In this document: in pieces, positions 52,084 through 61,400 of the stretch
How positions within the stretch are numbered: position 1 is the stretch's first letter
How the letters are laid out: each line of letters opens with the position of its first letter
NCBI RefSeq assembly: GCF_047607445.1
Contig: NZ_JBLKRT010000006.1
Span: 65,363-129,362, forward strand
Direction of reading: 5' to 3'
Length of the DNA stretch: 64,000 nucleotides
From: Crystallibacter sulfonylureivorans_A
GTDB lineage: Bacteria > Actinomycetota > Actinomycetes > Actinomycetales > Micrococcaceae
Made by a program: the position numbers and the translations under genes
The notes under the pieces: model-generated
Told to the model about the DNA's origin: nothing
Seen by the model: only the letters and a program-made list of their open reading frames with translations
Database searches by the model: none

Positions 52084-54114
52084 ATGACTCGGCGCAGTAG
52101 GGTTCTTGCCGCGGGTGCTGCCCTAGGTCTCGCCTGCCTGCTGCTCCCGGCTGCTCCGGCTGCGGCAGCCCCCGACCCAAACCAGCCCTATTTTGAACCT
52201 GGCGCTGCCAGCATCGGCGATCCCTACTTCCCGGACGCTGGCAATACGGGCTACAACGCCAGCCACTATCAGCTGGACCTGCTGTATGACCCGCCGACAG
52301 ACCAACTCAGCGCCCACGCGACGATGACGGCGCGCGCCACCCAGGACCTCGCCAGCTTCAGCTTGGATCTGGACGGGCTGATGGTCCATTCGGTCAGCGT
52401 TGACGGGCTGGAAGCACGCTTCGAGCACGAAGGCACCAAGCTCAACGTCACACCTGCCCGCGGCGTACCGGACGGACGGACTTTCACCACGGTGGTGGAG
52501 TATTCCGGTGTCCCCCAAACACTTGCTTTGCCCGGTCCTGCAGGATTCATCCACACCAATGATGGAGCCATTATTACGGGCCATCCGAGGAGTGCGCCGA
52601 CCTGGTTTCCGGTCAACAACTACCCCGGCGACCGTGCCAGCTACGAATTCAATATCTCGGTCCCGGACGGATGGCAAGCGGTAGCGAACGGGCTGCCGCA
52701 CGGGACCAGTCGCACCCCGGGCCGCACTGTCTACCAGTGGGAGGCCCAGGAGCCGCTGTCGCCGCATCTGGCGACCATCGCCGTCGGGCATTTCGCCCTG
52801 GACGAGTATGCCGAGGGCGGCATCAAGTACGTCGACGCGATGGACCCGGCGCTCAAGAAGACGGTCATTCCGCGCAACGGGGACGGCTTGGCCTGGTCGC
52901 AAACCGACGACGCCAGCTACAAGCGCCTCAGCCAAACGATCAGCGTGCCCGATGACGGCGCGGAGTTCTCCTTTTGGATGCTCCGCGACACCGAACCCGG
53001 CTGGGACTACGCCTTCGTGGAGGCGCGTACACCGGGCAAGGACAACTGGACCACATTGAAGGACACCACCGGATTCGCACAGGACAGCACCGGAAATTCG
53101 TGCCCGGCCTGGCATCAGGTCCATCCATTCCTGACGCATTACCAAAGCGACGACGACGGTACCTGTTCCGCGAAGGGGTCCACCGGACAGTGGTGGGCGG
53201 CCACCGGTACCAGTGACGGCTGGGAGCGCTGGGAGTTCGATCTGACGGACTTTGCCGGTGAGGATGTGGAGCTTTCCATCACATATGCCAGCGACATCAC
53301 CGGACAGAACGACGGCGTCTTTGTCGAGGACATCCAGCTGACCGGCGGCAACGGCTCAACCTCCTTCGACAGCGACGGCGACCGCTGGGACGGTTGGAGC
53401 CCGAAGGCGGTGCCCAAGGGAAGCCCCGGCAACGACAACGAATGGACGGCCGGGAGCAGCACGCCGCCGTCGCAGGGGTACAAGATCCAGCAGTCGCTGG
53501 ACAAGCAGCCGGAGATGATCGAGTTCCTCTCCTCAGTGTTCGGCAAATATCCGCTAACCAGCGCCGGCGGCATCGTCGACAACGTCGAGGACCTCGGTTT
53601 CGCCCTGGAGACCCAGGCCAGGCCGGTCTACCCGATGGATTACTTCTACAGCGAGGCCAGCGGCGACTCCTTCGTGGTCCGGCAACTCGCGCTGCAGTGG
53701 TTCGGCAGCCAGGTGCCGATCGACCGGTGGAAGGACAGCTGGCTCAACCAGGGTCTGGGGACCTACGCGCAATGGCTCTGGGCGGACGACCAGGACCCCG
53801 GAAGCGCCCAGGACAGTTTCGATTTCTATGCAGACATCGATGCCGCAGACCCGTTCTGGAAGTTCAGGTTGTCCGACCCGGGACCGGACAACCTGTTCTC
53901 CACCAGCCTGCAGACCCGCTCGGCCATGGCCTTGCACGCGGTGCGGACCGAGGTAGGCAACAAGAACTTCTCCAAGATCCTTCGTCAGTGGGTCAGGGAC
54001 GGTTCAGGCTCGCCCAAGGATTTCCGGAAGCTGGCCGAGAAGGTTTCGGGGAAGGACCTGTCCGGCGTGTTCAAGGCCTTCGTGTCAACGGCGGGCAAAC
54101 CAGGAATTCTCTGA
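52084..54114 (+). CDS. Secreted M1-aminopeptidase-like protein lacking all zinc ligands, with inserted domain
   Basis: 676 aa from the ATG at 52084. Signal peptide about residues 1-29 (SRVLAAGAALGLACLLLPAAPAAAA). Residues 30-255 are the N-terminal beta saddle of M1 peptidases (GYNASHYQLDLLYDP). Residues about 258-464 are an inserted jelly-roll like the MAM or immune-inhibitor-A accessory domain (EFSFWMLRDTEPGWDYAFVEAR, GQNDGVFVEDIQLTGG). The catalytic half resumes with GGIVDNVEDLGFALETQARPVY. Where M1 enzymes read HELAHQWFG-x-NEG, this protein has RQLALQWFG (Arg533, Gln534, Leu537) and NQG (Gln556), at exactly the usual spacing. It is therefore predicted to be catalytically dead and may be a binding or surface protein. 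Confidence 0.85.
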   Translation: MTRRSRVLAAGAALGLACLLLPAAPAAAAPDPNQPYFEPGAASIGDPYFPDAGNTGYNASHYQLDLLYDPPTDQLSAHATMTARATQDLASFSLDLDGLMVHSVSVDGLEARFEHEGTKLNVTPARGVPDGRTFTTVVEYSGVPQTLALPGPAGFIHTNDGAIITGHPRSAPTWFPVNNYPGDRASYEFNISVPDGWQAVANGLPHGTSRTPGRTVYQWEAQEPLSPHLATIAVGHFALDEYAEGGIKYVDAMDPALKKTVIPRNGDGLAWSQTDDASYKRLSQTISVPDDGAEFSFWMLRDTEPGWDYAFVEARTPGKDNWTTLKDTTGFAQDSTGNSCPAWHQVHPFLTHYQSDDDGTCSAKGSTGQWWAATGTSDGWERWEFDLTDFAGEDVELSITYASDITGQNDGVFVEDIQLTGGNGSTSFDSDGDRWDGWSPKAVPKGSPGNDNEWTAGSSTPPSQGYKIQQSLDKQPEMIEFLSSVFGKYPLTSAGGIVDNVEDLGFALETQARPVYPMDYFYSEASGDSFVVRQLALQWFGSQVPIDRWKDSWLNQGLGTYAQWLWADDQDPGSAQDSFDFYADIDAADPFWKFRLSDPGPDNLFSTSLQTRSAMALHAVRTEVGNKNFSKILRQWVRDGSGSPKDFRKLAEKVSGKDLSGVFKAFVSTAGKPGIL

Positions 54115-54141
54115 CGGAGTTGGACCGGCGAGGGGGGCCGT

Positions 54142-55146
54142 ATGTGGAGACGACGCGTGGCCGCAGTCCTGTTGGCCATGGTCTTGATAGTGGCGGCCGG
54201 GGGCGCTGCCGCGGTGACCTATCTGGCGCAGCTCTCGAACGCCTTCGATTCGCAGACCGTGCGAATACCCCAAGCGTTCCCGGAGGCCTCTCTGCGGCCA
54301 GCTGCCGCGGAACCCCGGCCCGACTCGCGCTCCCCCATCAACATTCTGCTGCTCGGCACGGACACGGTGGCATCCGATGGAGACCCGCTCGTCGCCAGCT
54401 CCCAAGACAGCAGGACAGACGCCATGATGCTGCTCCATCTGCCGGCCGACCGGCAACAGCTGCAGGTCATGTCCATCATGCGTGATCTGTGGACCGACAT
54501 CCCCGGCTATGGCGAAGCGAAAGTCAATGCCGCATACGCCCATGGCGGAGCGCCGCTGGCCGTGCGCGTGGTGGAAGAGATGTTCGGCACCCGGATAGAC
54601 CACGTAGCTGTGATGGATTTTGAGGGGTTTGGCTCACTGACGGAGTCCCTGGGCGGGGTTGAGATCACCGTGGGCCAGGCCTTTGACTCAAGCCACTTGC
54701 CCGGCCGGCGATTCGATGCAGGTCCACAGCTGATGAACGGCCAGGAGGCGCTGGCTTTTGTGCGCGAACGCTACGCCTACTCGGACGGAGACTATCAACG
54801 GGTGCGCAACCAGCAGGAATTTATCCGCGCCGCGTTGGCGAAGTTCCTGACCATGGAGACCTTGACCAATCCTGGCCGGATCAGCGACGTGGTCTCCAAG
54901 ACCGCTCCCTACGTGGCCGTGGACGACGGGCTGAATGCTGCAGGCGTCGCAGCTCTTGCCCTGGAACTCCGCGACCTGCGGGCAGACGACATCAAGATGT
55001 TCACTCTTCCCACGGCCGGCATCGGCACGTCCGACGACGGGCAGTCGATTGTGCTGCGCGACGAAGCAGCCATTGCGGCCGTCGGCCGGGCGCTGCGCGG
55101 AGACACCCTGGACCAATATATACAGGCGCTGCCTGCGGGCGGCTAA
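54142..55146 (+). CDS. LytR-CpsA-Psr (LCP) family protein
   Basis: 334 aa with GAGGGGGG upstream. One N-terminal membrane helix (about residues 5-30), then an extracytoplasmic LCP domain: NILLLGTDTVAS, SRTDAMMLLHLPADRQQLQVMSIMRDLWTDIPGYGEAKVNAAYAHGG, MDFEGFGSLTESLGGVEITV and ALAFVRERYAYSDGDYQRVRNQQEFIRA. The Arg and Asp residues of the polyprenyl-phosphate site are present. LCP enzymes attach glycopolymers (teichoic acid or arabinogalactan-type) to peptidoglycan. It starts 27 nt after the M1-like gene, probably one transcript, and overlaps the convergent SHOCT gene stop. Confidence 0.93.
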   Translation: MWRRRVAAVLLAMVLIVAAGGAAAVTYLAQLSNAFDSQTVRIPQAFPEASLRPAAAEPRPDSRSPINILLLGTDTVASDGDPLVASSQDSRTDAMMLLHLPADRQQLQVMSIMRDLWTDIPGYGEAKVNAAYAHGGAPLAVRVVEEMFGTRIDHVAVMDFEGFGSLTESLGGVEITVGQAFDSSHLPGRRFDAGPQLMNGQEALAFVRERYAYSDGDYQRVRNQQEFIRAALAKFLTMETLTNPGRISDVVSKTAPYVAVDDGLNAAGVAALALELRDLRADDIKMFTLPTAGIGTSDDGQSIVLRDEAAIAAVGRALRGDTLDQYIQALPAGG

Positions 55147-55409
55147 CGGTCCTCGCCCAAGACCCGCAGTCCCTCGCGGTATGCGTCAGCAGTCAGCTCG
55201 CCCCGGGCAAAGCGCTGGTCCAGAATCTGCCGCGCGGTGCTGCGTCCGTGCGGTCTCTCCATCCTGCCGGCTGCAGAAGCCACTGCAACAGCATCCTCCA
55301 CGGTGCTTGGGCGCAGCCCCATAAACGCCCGGACCACCAGGATGGCCAGCATTGCCACGATGGCCACTAGCAGGAGGCCGAACAGCCACACCAAGCCCAG
55401 ATCTACCAT
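55143..55409 (-). CDS. Small SHOCT-domain membrane protein
   Basis: 88 aa. One N-terminal membrane helix (LVWLFGLLLVAIVAMLAILVVRAF), then a short linker and a C-terminal SHOCT motif (ARQILDQRFARGELTADAYREGLRVL). SHOCT is a short domain thought to help oligomerisation or binding; function unknown. AAGGGG precedes the ATG. Its stop codon overlaps the convergent LCP stop. Confidence 0.85.
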   Translation of the reverse strand: MVDLGLVWLFGLLLVAIVAMLAILVVRAFMGLRPSTVEDAVAVASAAGRMERPHGRSTARQILDQRFARGELTADAYREGLRVLGEDR

Positions 55410-55789
55410 GATGAAGCACCCCTTCGATCACGACGGAACGATGGCCTTTTAGTACGTTCCCTTAGCGTCAGGATACGCGCCGGTCCCGGGAACAAACAGG
55501 GCGAATCCATCACAAGAAGATTCCATCCGCTCTGTTTGCTCCGCACGCATGTTTTCCCCAGGGCTCCGCCCGGGTGCCGCACCGGATGGAGCCGAGCCCG
55601 ACCGCCGCCCCTTCGAACATTCGATGGCCGTAAATGATGCGGCATTGAGATGTTACGCACGCCCGGCTTCCCCGAATTCGGCCCTCGCCAGACATAGGAT
55701 GGCTGTAGGCACCATCCCGTGTAGATCACCGGGCCACTGTGCTGTCCAACCTTCCCTGACCTCCGGTTGCCCGGTTGAAAGTCGAGTTG
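55410..55789. other. 380-bp intergenic region
   Basis: A divergent gap between the SHOCT gene (minus) and a small repeat protein gene (plus). It is moderately less GC-rich than the flanks. Open frames in it have no ribosome binding site or recognisable product. I see no repeat, RNA gene or clear hairpin. Confidence 0.5.
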
Positions 55790-56131
55790 ATGAGTCCCAC
55801 TCCCGACGGCACGCCGTTCCCGCGCCGCCGCGACGTCCGCACCGGCGCCGCTGAACCAGCCCCGCCCACCGGGATGATCCCGGTAGTGCCGCTGGTCTCC
55901 GCCCCCTCCGGAACTCCCCTGCCTGCCCGGCGTGAACTGCGTACCGGCCTCATTCAGGTGGTTCCGCCGGCCTCCGGCCAAGCCGATGGCACAACCCGGT
56001 ACGTTCGTACCGATGCCCAGCCCGCGCCCGGAACCAAGCGGGGGAAGGGGCGCGGCGCCGCTTGGGCCGTGGCTACCGCCGTCGTCCTTGCCGCTGCGGC
56101 AGCCGTTCTCTGGTTCTTGTTCCTCCGCTAG
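55790..56131 (+). CDS. Small C-terminally anchored protein with an internal repeat
   Basis: 113 aa from the ATG at 55790; a TTG at 55775 is possible. The N-terminal ~80 residues are Pro/Thr-rich and contain two copies of a unit, DGTPFPRRRDVRTG and SGTPLPARRELRTG, about 37 residues apart. A Lys/Arg stretch (TKRGKGRG) precedes one C-terminal helix (AWAVATAVVLAAAAAVLWFLFL). Tail-anchored topology with a cytoplasmic repeat region is likely. No family is known to me. The Shine-Dalgarno is weak. Confidence 0.6.
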   Translation: MSPTPDGTPFPRRRDVRTGAAEPAPPTGMIPVVPLVSAPSGTPLPARRELRTGLIQVVPPASGQADGTTRYVRTDAQPAPGTKRGKGRGAAWAVATAVVLAAAAAVLWFLFLR

Positions 56132-56135
56132 CGTT

Positions 56136-56552
56136 TTAGCCTTCGGCCGCTGTCAGCTTGCCCAGGAGCGCCGAGAGTTCTGAGCGCTCCGCCGCGGACA
56201 GCGCGGCAAAGTATTCTTCCGCATGTTTCACTTGGACTCTTCGGATGGCCCGTCCGATGTCCTGCCCTGCCTCGGTGAGGACAACCACCGTGGCGCGCCG
56301 GTCGGTCGGATCGGGCTCGCGGACGCACCAACCGCGCTCCTGTAAGCCATCGACAATCTCGGTGGCCGATCGCGGTGCTATCCGGAGCCGCTCGGAGAGT
56401 TCGCCCAGGCGCATCGAGCCGTGATGGCGGAGCATACGAAGCGCGCGCGCTTGCGACGGCGCCACCCCCAGCGGGTCCATCCCCTGCCGGGTGGCTTTCC
56501 TCAGTTGGCGCGACACGGCCCAGAACGCGTCGAGTAGATTGTCATCAGCCAC
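56136..56552 (-). CDS. MarR-family transcriptional regulator
   Basis: 138 aa from a GTG. Winged-helix core with SQARALRMLRHHGSMRLGELSERLRIAPRSATEIVDGLQERGWCVREPDPTDRRATVVVLTEAG, including the wing DPTDRRATVV typical of MarR. It is divergent from an ABC exporter across 96 bp that contains an overlapping palindrome (56584-56604). A local repressor of that exporter, perhaps relieved by an exported compound, is the simplest reading. Confidence 0.93.
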   Translation of the reverse strand: MADDNLLDAFWAVSRQLRKATRQGMDPLGVAPSQARALRMLRHHGSMRLGELSERLRIAPRSATEIVDGLQERGWCVREPDPTDRRATVVVLTEAGQDIGRAIRRVQVKHAEEYFAALSAAERSELSALLGKLTAAEG

Positions 56553-56583
56553 GGGAATAGGCTATCAAGTTTCCCTGTTGTAG

Positions 56584-56604
56584 CCTCATAGTGAGGTAAC
56601 CTCA
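56584..56604. promoter_or_regulatory. Candidate MarR operator in the marR/ABC exporter gap
   Basis: Three related half-sites: CCTCA (56584-56588), TGAGGT (56592-56597) and ACCTCA (56599-56604). The last two form a perfect palindrome around one A; the first two form another around TAG. It lies between divergent starts and can control both. Confidence 0.65.
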
Positions 56605-56648
56605 GCAATATGGGCAGTTGCCTCGCAACCCCACCATCATGAAACGAG

Positions 56649-58454
56649 GTGGTTCCGACGGAAACATTCGGAATGAACCCCGGCCGCGGTCCCGTGAAGG
56701 AACCGACGGCTGCAGAAAAAGAGCAAGCACGGCACGTTCCGCTTAAGCGGATTGTGGCCCTCTTCCGTCCCTACCGGGGACAGCTGGCCTTGGTCACGGC
56801 CATCATCGTTGCTTCCTCGGCCGCCGCCATGGCCTCGCCGTTCCTGCTGCGCGCCGTCATCGACACGGCCCTGCCCCAGCAGCAACTGCCACTGCTGGCC
56901 CTGCTGACCGCAGGCATGATGGCCGTCGCGGCCGTCACCGCCTTGTTCGGCGTGCTGCAGACCTGGATTGCCACCAAAGTGGGCCAGCACGTGATGCACA
57001 GCCTGCGCACGGATGTCTTCTCCCACTTGCAGCGCCAGTCTGTTGGCTTCTTCACCCGGACACGCAGCGGGGAGATCCAATCCCGCATCACCCAAGACAT
57101 CGGTGGCATGCAGTCCGTCGTCACGTCGACCGCCACCGGCATCGCGACCAACCTGACCACCGTCGTCGCCACCGCCGTCGCCATGGCGGCACTGTCCTGG
57201 CAACTGTCGCTGATCTCGCTGCTGGTGATGCCGCCGGCAGTGGTGCTGACCCGCAGGGTGGCCAAGGTTCGGCGGGCCCTAACCGCCCGCCGCCAGCGGG
57301 AACTGGCAGACATGAATGTGACCATCGAAGAGTCGCTCTCGGTCAGCGGCATCCAACTGAGCAAGACCCTGGGCACCGGGGACGACCTCGCAGCCCGGTT
57401 CTCGGCGTCATCCGACCGGTTGACCGATCTGGAACTTCGATCGGAATTAGCCGGACGCTGGCGCATGGCCACCATGAGCATCATCTTCGCCGCGGTACCG
57501 GCCGTCATCTACTTCGCCGCCGGCCTGCCCGGGGCGGCAGGGAACATCAGCATCGGCACCGTGGTGGCCTTCAGCGCGCTGCAAGGCGGGTTGTTCCGCC
57601 CGCTGCTGGGACTGCTGAACGTCACGATCACCGTCACCAGTTCGCTGGCGCTCTTTGCTCGGATTTTCGAGTATCTGGACCTGCCGGTGGAGATCACCGA
57701 ACCGGCCTCGCCGGCCGCGGTTGAGCCTTCACAAGTGGCCGGACACGTCCGCTTCGAGGACGTCAGCTTCAGCTACCCGGACAGCGAAACACCGGCCCTC
57801 CGGCAGGTGAACCTGGCCGTCCCTGCCGGTTCCGCCTTGGCCCTGGTGGGACCGACCGGTTCGGGAAAGAGCAGCCTGGCCGCCTTGGTGGCCCGCCTGC
57901 ATGACCCGACGGCGGGGCGCATCACCATCGACGGCGTGGACCTGAAGTCCATGCGGTTGGCCGATCTGGCGCGCATCGTGGGAGTGGTCAGCCAGGACAC
58001 CTACCTGCTGCACACGACGGTGCGTGAAAACCTGCGCTACGCCAAGCCGGATGCCAGTGATGCCGACATCGAGCAGGCGGCCCGGGACGCCCAGATCCAC
58101 GACCATATCGTGGCATTGCCGGACGCTTATGACACCATCGTCGGTTCACGCGGGCACCGGTTCTCCGGTGGCGAAAAGCAACGCATTGCCATTGCCCGCA
58201 CGCTGTTGCGCAACCCGCCGGTGCTGGTGCTGGACGAAGCGACCAGCGCGTTGGACACGCAGACCGAGCACGCCGTGCAGCAGGCGTTCGACCGGCTGGC
58301 TGCCGGCCGGACCACCATCACCATCGCCCACCGGCTCTCAACCGTGCGCAACGCGGACCAAATCGCTGTCCTTGAGGCGGGACGCATTGTGGAGCGTGGC
58401 ACGCACGAAACACTGCTCGACGCCGACGGCCGCTATGCGGCCTTGGCTGCCTAG
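56649..58454 (+). CDS. ABC exporter, fused membrane and ATPase domains (MsbA/LmrA type)
   Basis: 601 aa from a GTG; an ATG at 56673 (MNPGRGPVKEP) is equally plausible. Six membrane helices in residues about 35-320, then the nucleotide-binding domain: Walker A GPTGSGKSSL, Q-loop VVSQDTYLLHTTVRENL, signature FSGGEKQRIAIARTLL, Walker B VLVLDEATSALD and H-switch IAHRLSTV. It would act as a homodimer or with a partner to export lipid, drug or peptide. Divergent from the MarR gene with a shared operator-like palindrome, a typical drug-efflux arrangement. Confidence 0.94.
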   Translation: MVPTETFGMNPGRGPVKEPTAAEKEQARHVPLKRIVALFRPYRGQLALVTAIIVASSAAAMASPFLLRAVIDTALPQQQLPLLALLTAGMMAVAAVTALFGVLQTWIATKVGQHVMHSLRTDVFSHLQRQSVGFFTRTRSGEIQSRITQDIGGMQSVVTSTATGIATNLTTVVATAVAMAALSWQLSLISLLVMPPAVVLTRRVAKVRRALTARRQRELADMNVTIEESLSVSGIQLSKTLGTGDDLAARFSASSDRLTDLELRSELAGRWRMATMSIIFAAVPAVIYFAAGLPGAAGNISIGTVVAFSALQGGLFRPLLGLLNVTITVTSSLALFARIFEYLDLPVEITEPASPAAVEPSQVAGHVRFEDVSFSYPDSETPALRQVNLAVPAGSALALVGPTGSGKSSLAALVARLHDPTAGRITIDGVDLKSMRLADLARIVGVVSQDTYLLHTTVRENLRYAKPDASDADIEQAARDAQIHDHIVALPDAYDTIVGSRGHRFSGGEKQRIAIARTLLRNPPVLVLDEATSALDTQTEHAVQQAFDRLAAGRTTITIAHRLSTVRNADQIAVLEAGRIVERGTHETLLDADGRYAALAA

Positions 58455-58466
58455 CAAGCGGCGCCG

Positions 58467-61400
58467 CTAGTCGGTGAACACCGCGTCGATCACACCCTGC
58501 GCCCACTCCAGGATCTGTTGGTCGGCCAGGTCCTTGCCCCCGATCCTGGCGGTCTTGGGCTTGGGGATCAGGATGAAGTCCAGCGCGGGTTTCACCTGCG
58601 AGCCGGGGTACATCCGGGTGAGCCGCATCGCCTTGGATTCCGGCAGGGCCGCCGGCGCGAACTTGATGAAGTTGCCCTGCACCGCCACATCGGTCAGTCC
58701 GGCGGCACGGGCCCGGACCCGGAAACGTGCCACGGCGACGAGGTTCTGCACCGGCTCCGGCAGCTCGCCGTAGCGGTCGGTGAGTTCGGCAACCACTTCG
58801 GCGATGGCCTCGTCCGTGGCCGCCTGCGCCAGCTTCCGGTAGGCCTCCAAGCGCAGGCGCTCCCCCGGCACGTAGTCGTGCGGCAGGTGGGCGTTCACCG
58901 GCAGCTCGATTTTCATGTCGGCAACCTTTTGCTCGGTTTCGCCGCGGAAATCGGCCACGGCCTCGCCGACCAGCCGGATGTACAGATCGAACCCGACGCC
59001 GGCAATGTGCCCGGACTGTTCCCCGCCGAGCAGATTGCCTGCACCGCGGATTTCCAGGTCCTTCAGAGCCAGCTGCATGCCCGCGCCCAGTTCGTTGTGC
59101 GCCGCCACCGCCTTGAGCCGCTCCAGCGCCACTTCGCCAAGCGGTTTCTCGGCGTCGAACAGGAAGTAGGCGTAGGCCCGCTCCCGGCCGCGGCCCACCC
59201 GGCCGCGCAGCTGGTGCAGTTGGGAGAGGCCGTACCGGTCCGCGCGGTCGACAATCAGCGTGTTGGCGTTGGAGATGTCCAGCCCGGTTTCGATGATGGT
59301 GGTGCAGACCAGCACGTCGAACCGCTTTTCCCAGAAATCGACGATGATCTGTTCCAGCCGGGACTCGCTCATCTGCCCGTGCGCCACTTCCACCCGCGCT
59401 TCGGGGACCAGTTCCCGAATCCGTGCCGCCTGCCGCTCGATGGACGAGACGCGGTTGTGCACGAAAAAGACCTGTCCTTCGCGCATCAGCTCGCGCCGGA
59501 TCGCCGCGGTCGTCTGCTTGTCCGTGTACGGGCCCACGTACGTCAGCACCGGATGCCGCTCCTCCGGCGGGGTGGCCAGAGTGGACGTCTCGCGGATGCC
59601 GGTCAGCGACATCTCCAAGGTCCGCGGGATCGGCGTCGCGGACATAGCCAGCACGTCCACGTTGGTACGCATCTTCTTCAGTGCTTCTTTGTGTTCGACG
59701 CCGAACCGCTGTTCCTCGTCCACGATGACCAGGCCCAGGTCCTTGAACTGGACCTCCTTGGAGAGCAGCCGGTGCGTCCCGATGACCACGTCGATGCTGC
59801 CGTTCTTGATCCCTTCCATGGTGTCCTTGGCTTCCTTGGACGTTTGGAAGCGGGACAGCGCCTTGACCCTGACCGGGAACCCGGAGAAGCGTTCGCTGAA
59901 GGTCTCGAAGTGCTGCTGGGACAGCAGCGTGGTGGGAACCAGCACCGCCGCCTGCTTGCCGTCCTGGACCGCCTTGAAGGCAGCGCGGACCGCAATCTCG
60001 GTCTTGCCGTAGCCCACATCGCCGGAGACCAGGCGGTCCATCGGAATTTCCCGCTCCATGTCCGCCTTGACCTCGTTGATGGTGGTCAGCTGGTCGGGGG
60101 TCTCGATGTACGGGAACGCTTCTTCCAGCTCCCGCTGCCAGGGCGTGTCCGGCCCGAAGGCGTGCCCGCGGGATGCCATCCGGGCCGAATACAGGCGGAT
60201 CAGCTCGCCGGCAATCTCCTTGACCGCCTTGCGCGCCTGGCTCTTGGTCTTGGCCCAGTCTGAGCCGCCCATCTTGGACAGGACCGGAGTCTCGCCGCCC
60301 ACATACCGGGTGACTTGATCCAACTGGTCGGTCGGCACGAACAGCCGGTCCCCCGGGGCACCCCGCTTGGACGGGGCGTACTCCAGGACCAGGTACTCGC
60401 GCATGGCCTTGGTGGGCCCGGCTCCGCTGGAGCGCTGCACCAGCTCGACGAACTTGCCCACGCCGTGCTGCTCGTGCACCACGAAGTCGCCTTCAGTCAG
60501 CTGCAGCGGATCCACCGCATTGCGCCGCCGCGACGGCATTTTCCGCATGTCCTTGGTGGAGCGTGCCGAGGCCCGGCCCAGCAGGTCTGCTTCGGTCAGC
60601 AGGCCGAGCTTCAGTCCGTCGAAGACGAACCCCTTGCCGGTGCTGGCCGTGGTGATTTCGATGATTCCCGGCTGCGGTTCGTTCTCCAGCGATTCCACCC
60701 GTGTGGCCGGTATTTGCGCGTCGTGGAAGAGTTCGGCCATGCGCGAGGCGGGGCCGGGACCTTCGGTGGCCACCACCACGCGCCACTGGTCGCGCACGCG
60801 GGAGCCAATGAACTCCATCATCTCGGCAACGTCGCCCTGATAGCCCCTGGGTTCCCGGGCCGCGATGGTCAGCGTGTCGATGTCCAGCACGGTTTCGTCG
60901 TCGGGGTTGAACGAGGTAATGGACCACCAGGACACCTCGTGCTCGCCAGCTGCCGTGCGCGTGTCGCCCAGCGAGCGGAAGCCTGCCTGCTCCAAGTCCC
61001 CCTGCAGCGCCAGGTCCAGCGGCGCATCGCCGCCTTCGGAGGCGGTGGCCCAGGCAGCGGCCAGGAATTCGTCGTTCGTGGTCTCCAGATCGTGTGCCCG
61101 GCTGCGTACCTTCTCCGGTTCAATGACAACCGCGATGGATCCGGGCGGCAGCTCGCCGACGAACGGCACCATGGCATCCACCAGCACCGGCGAGAGTGAC
61201 TCCATGCCTTCGACCGCGACGCCCCCGGCGATCTTTTCCAGCATGTCCGCGGCCGCAGGCATCTGGTCCTTGAGCTTGGCCGCCCGGCTCATCACCGAGG
61301 GCGTGATCAGCAGCTCCCGGCAGGGCGGGGCGTACAGCCGGGTGGGGTGCTTGACGTGCTCGCCGGCCAAGGAGCGCTGGTCTGCCACAGCGAACCAGCG

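Noticed and set aside
58518..60263. 581-codon plus-strand open frame
   Set aside because: Antisense to mfd helicase domains.
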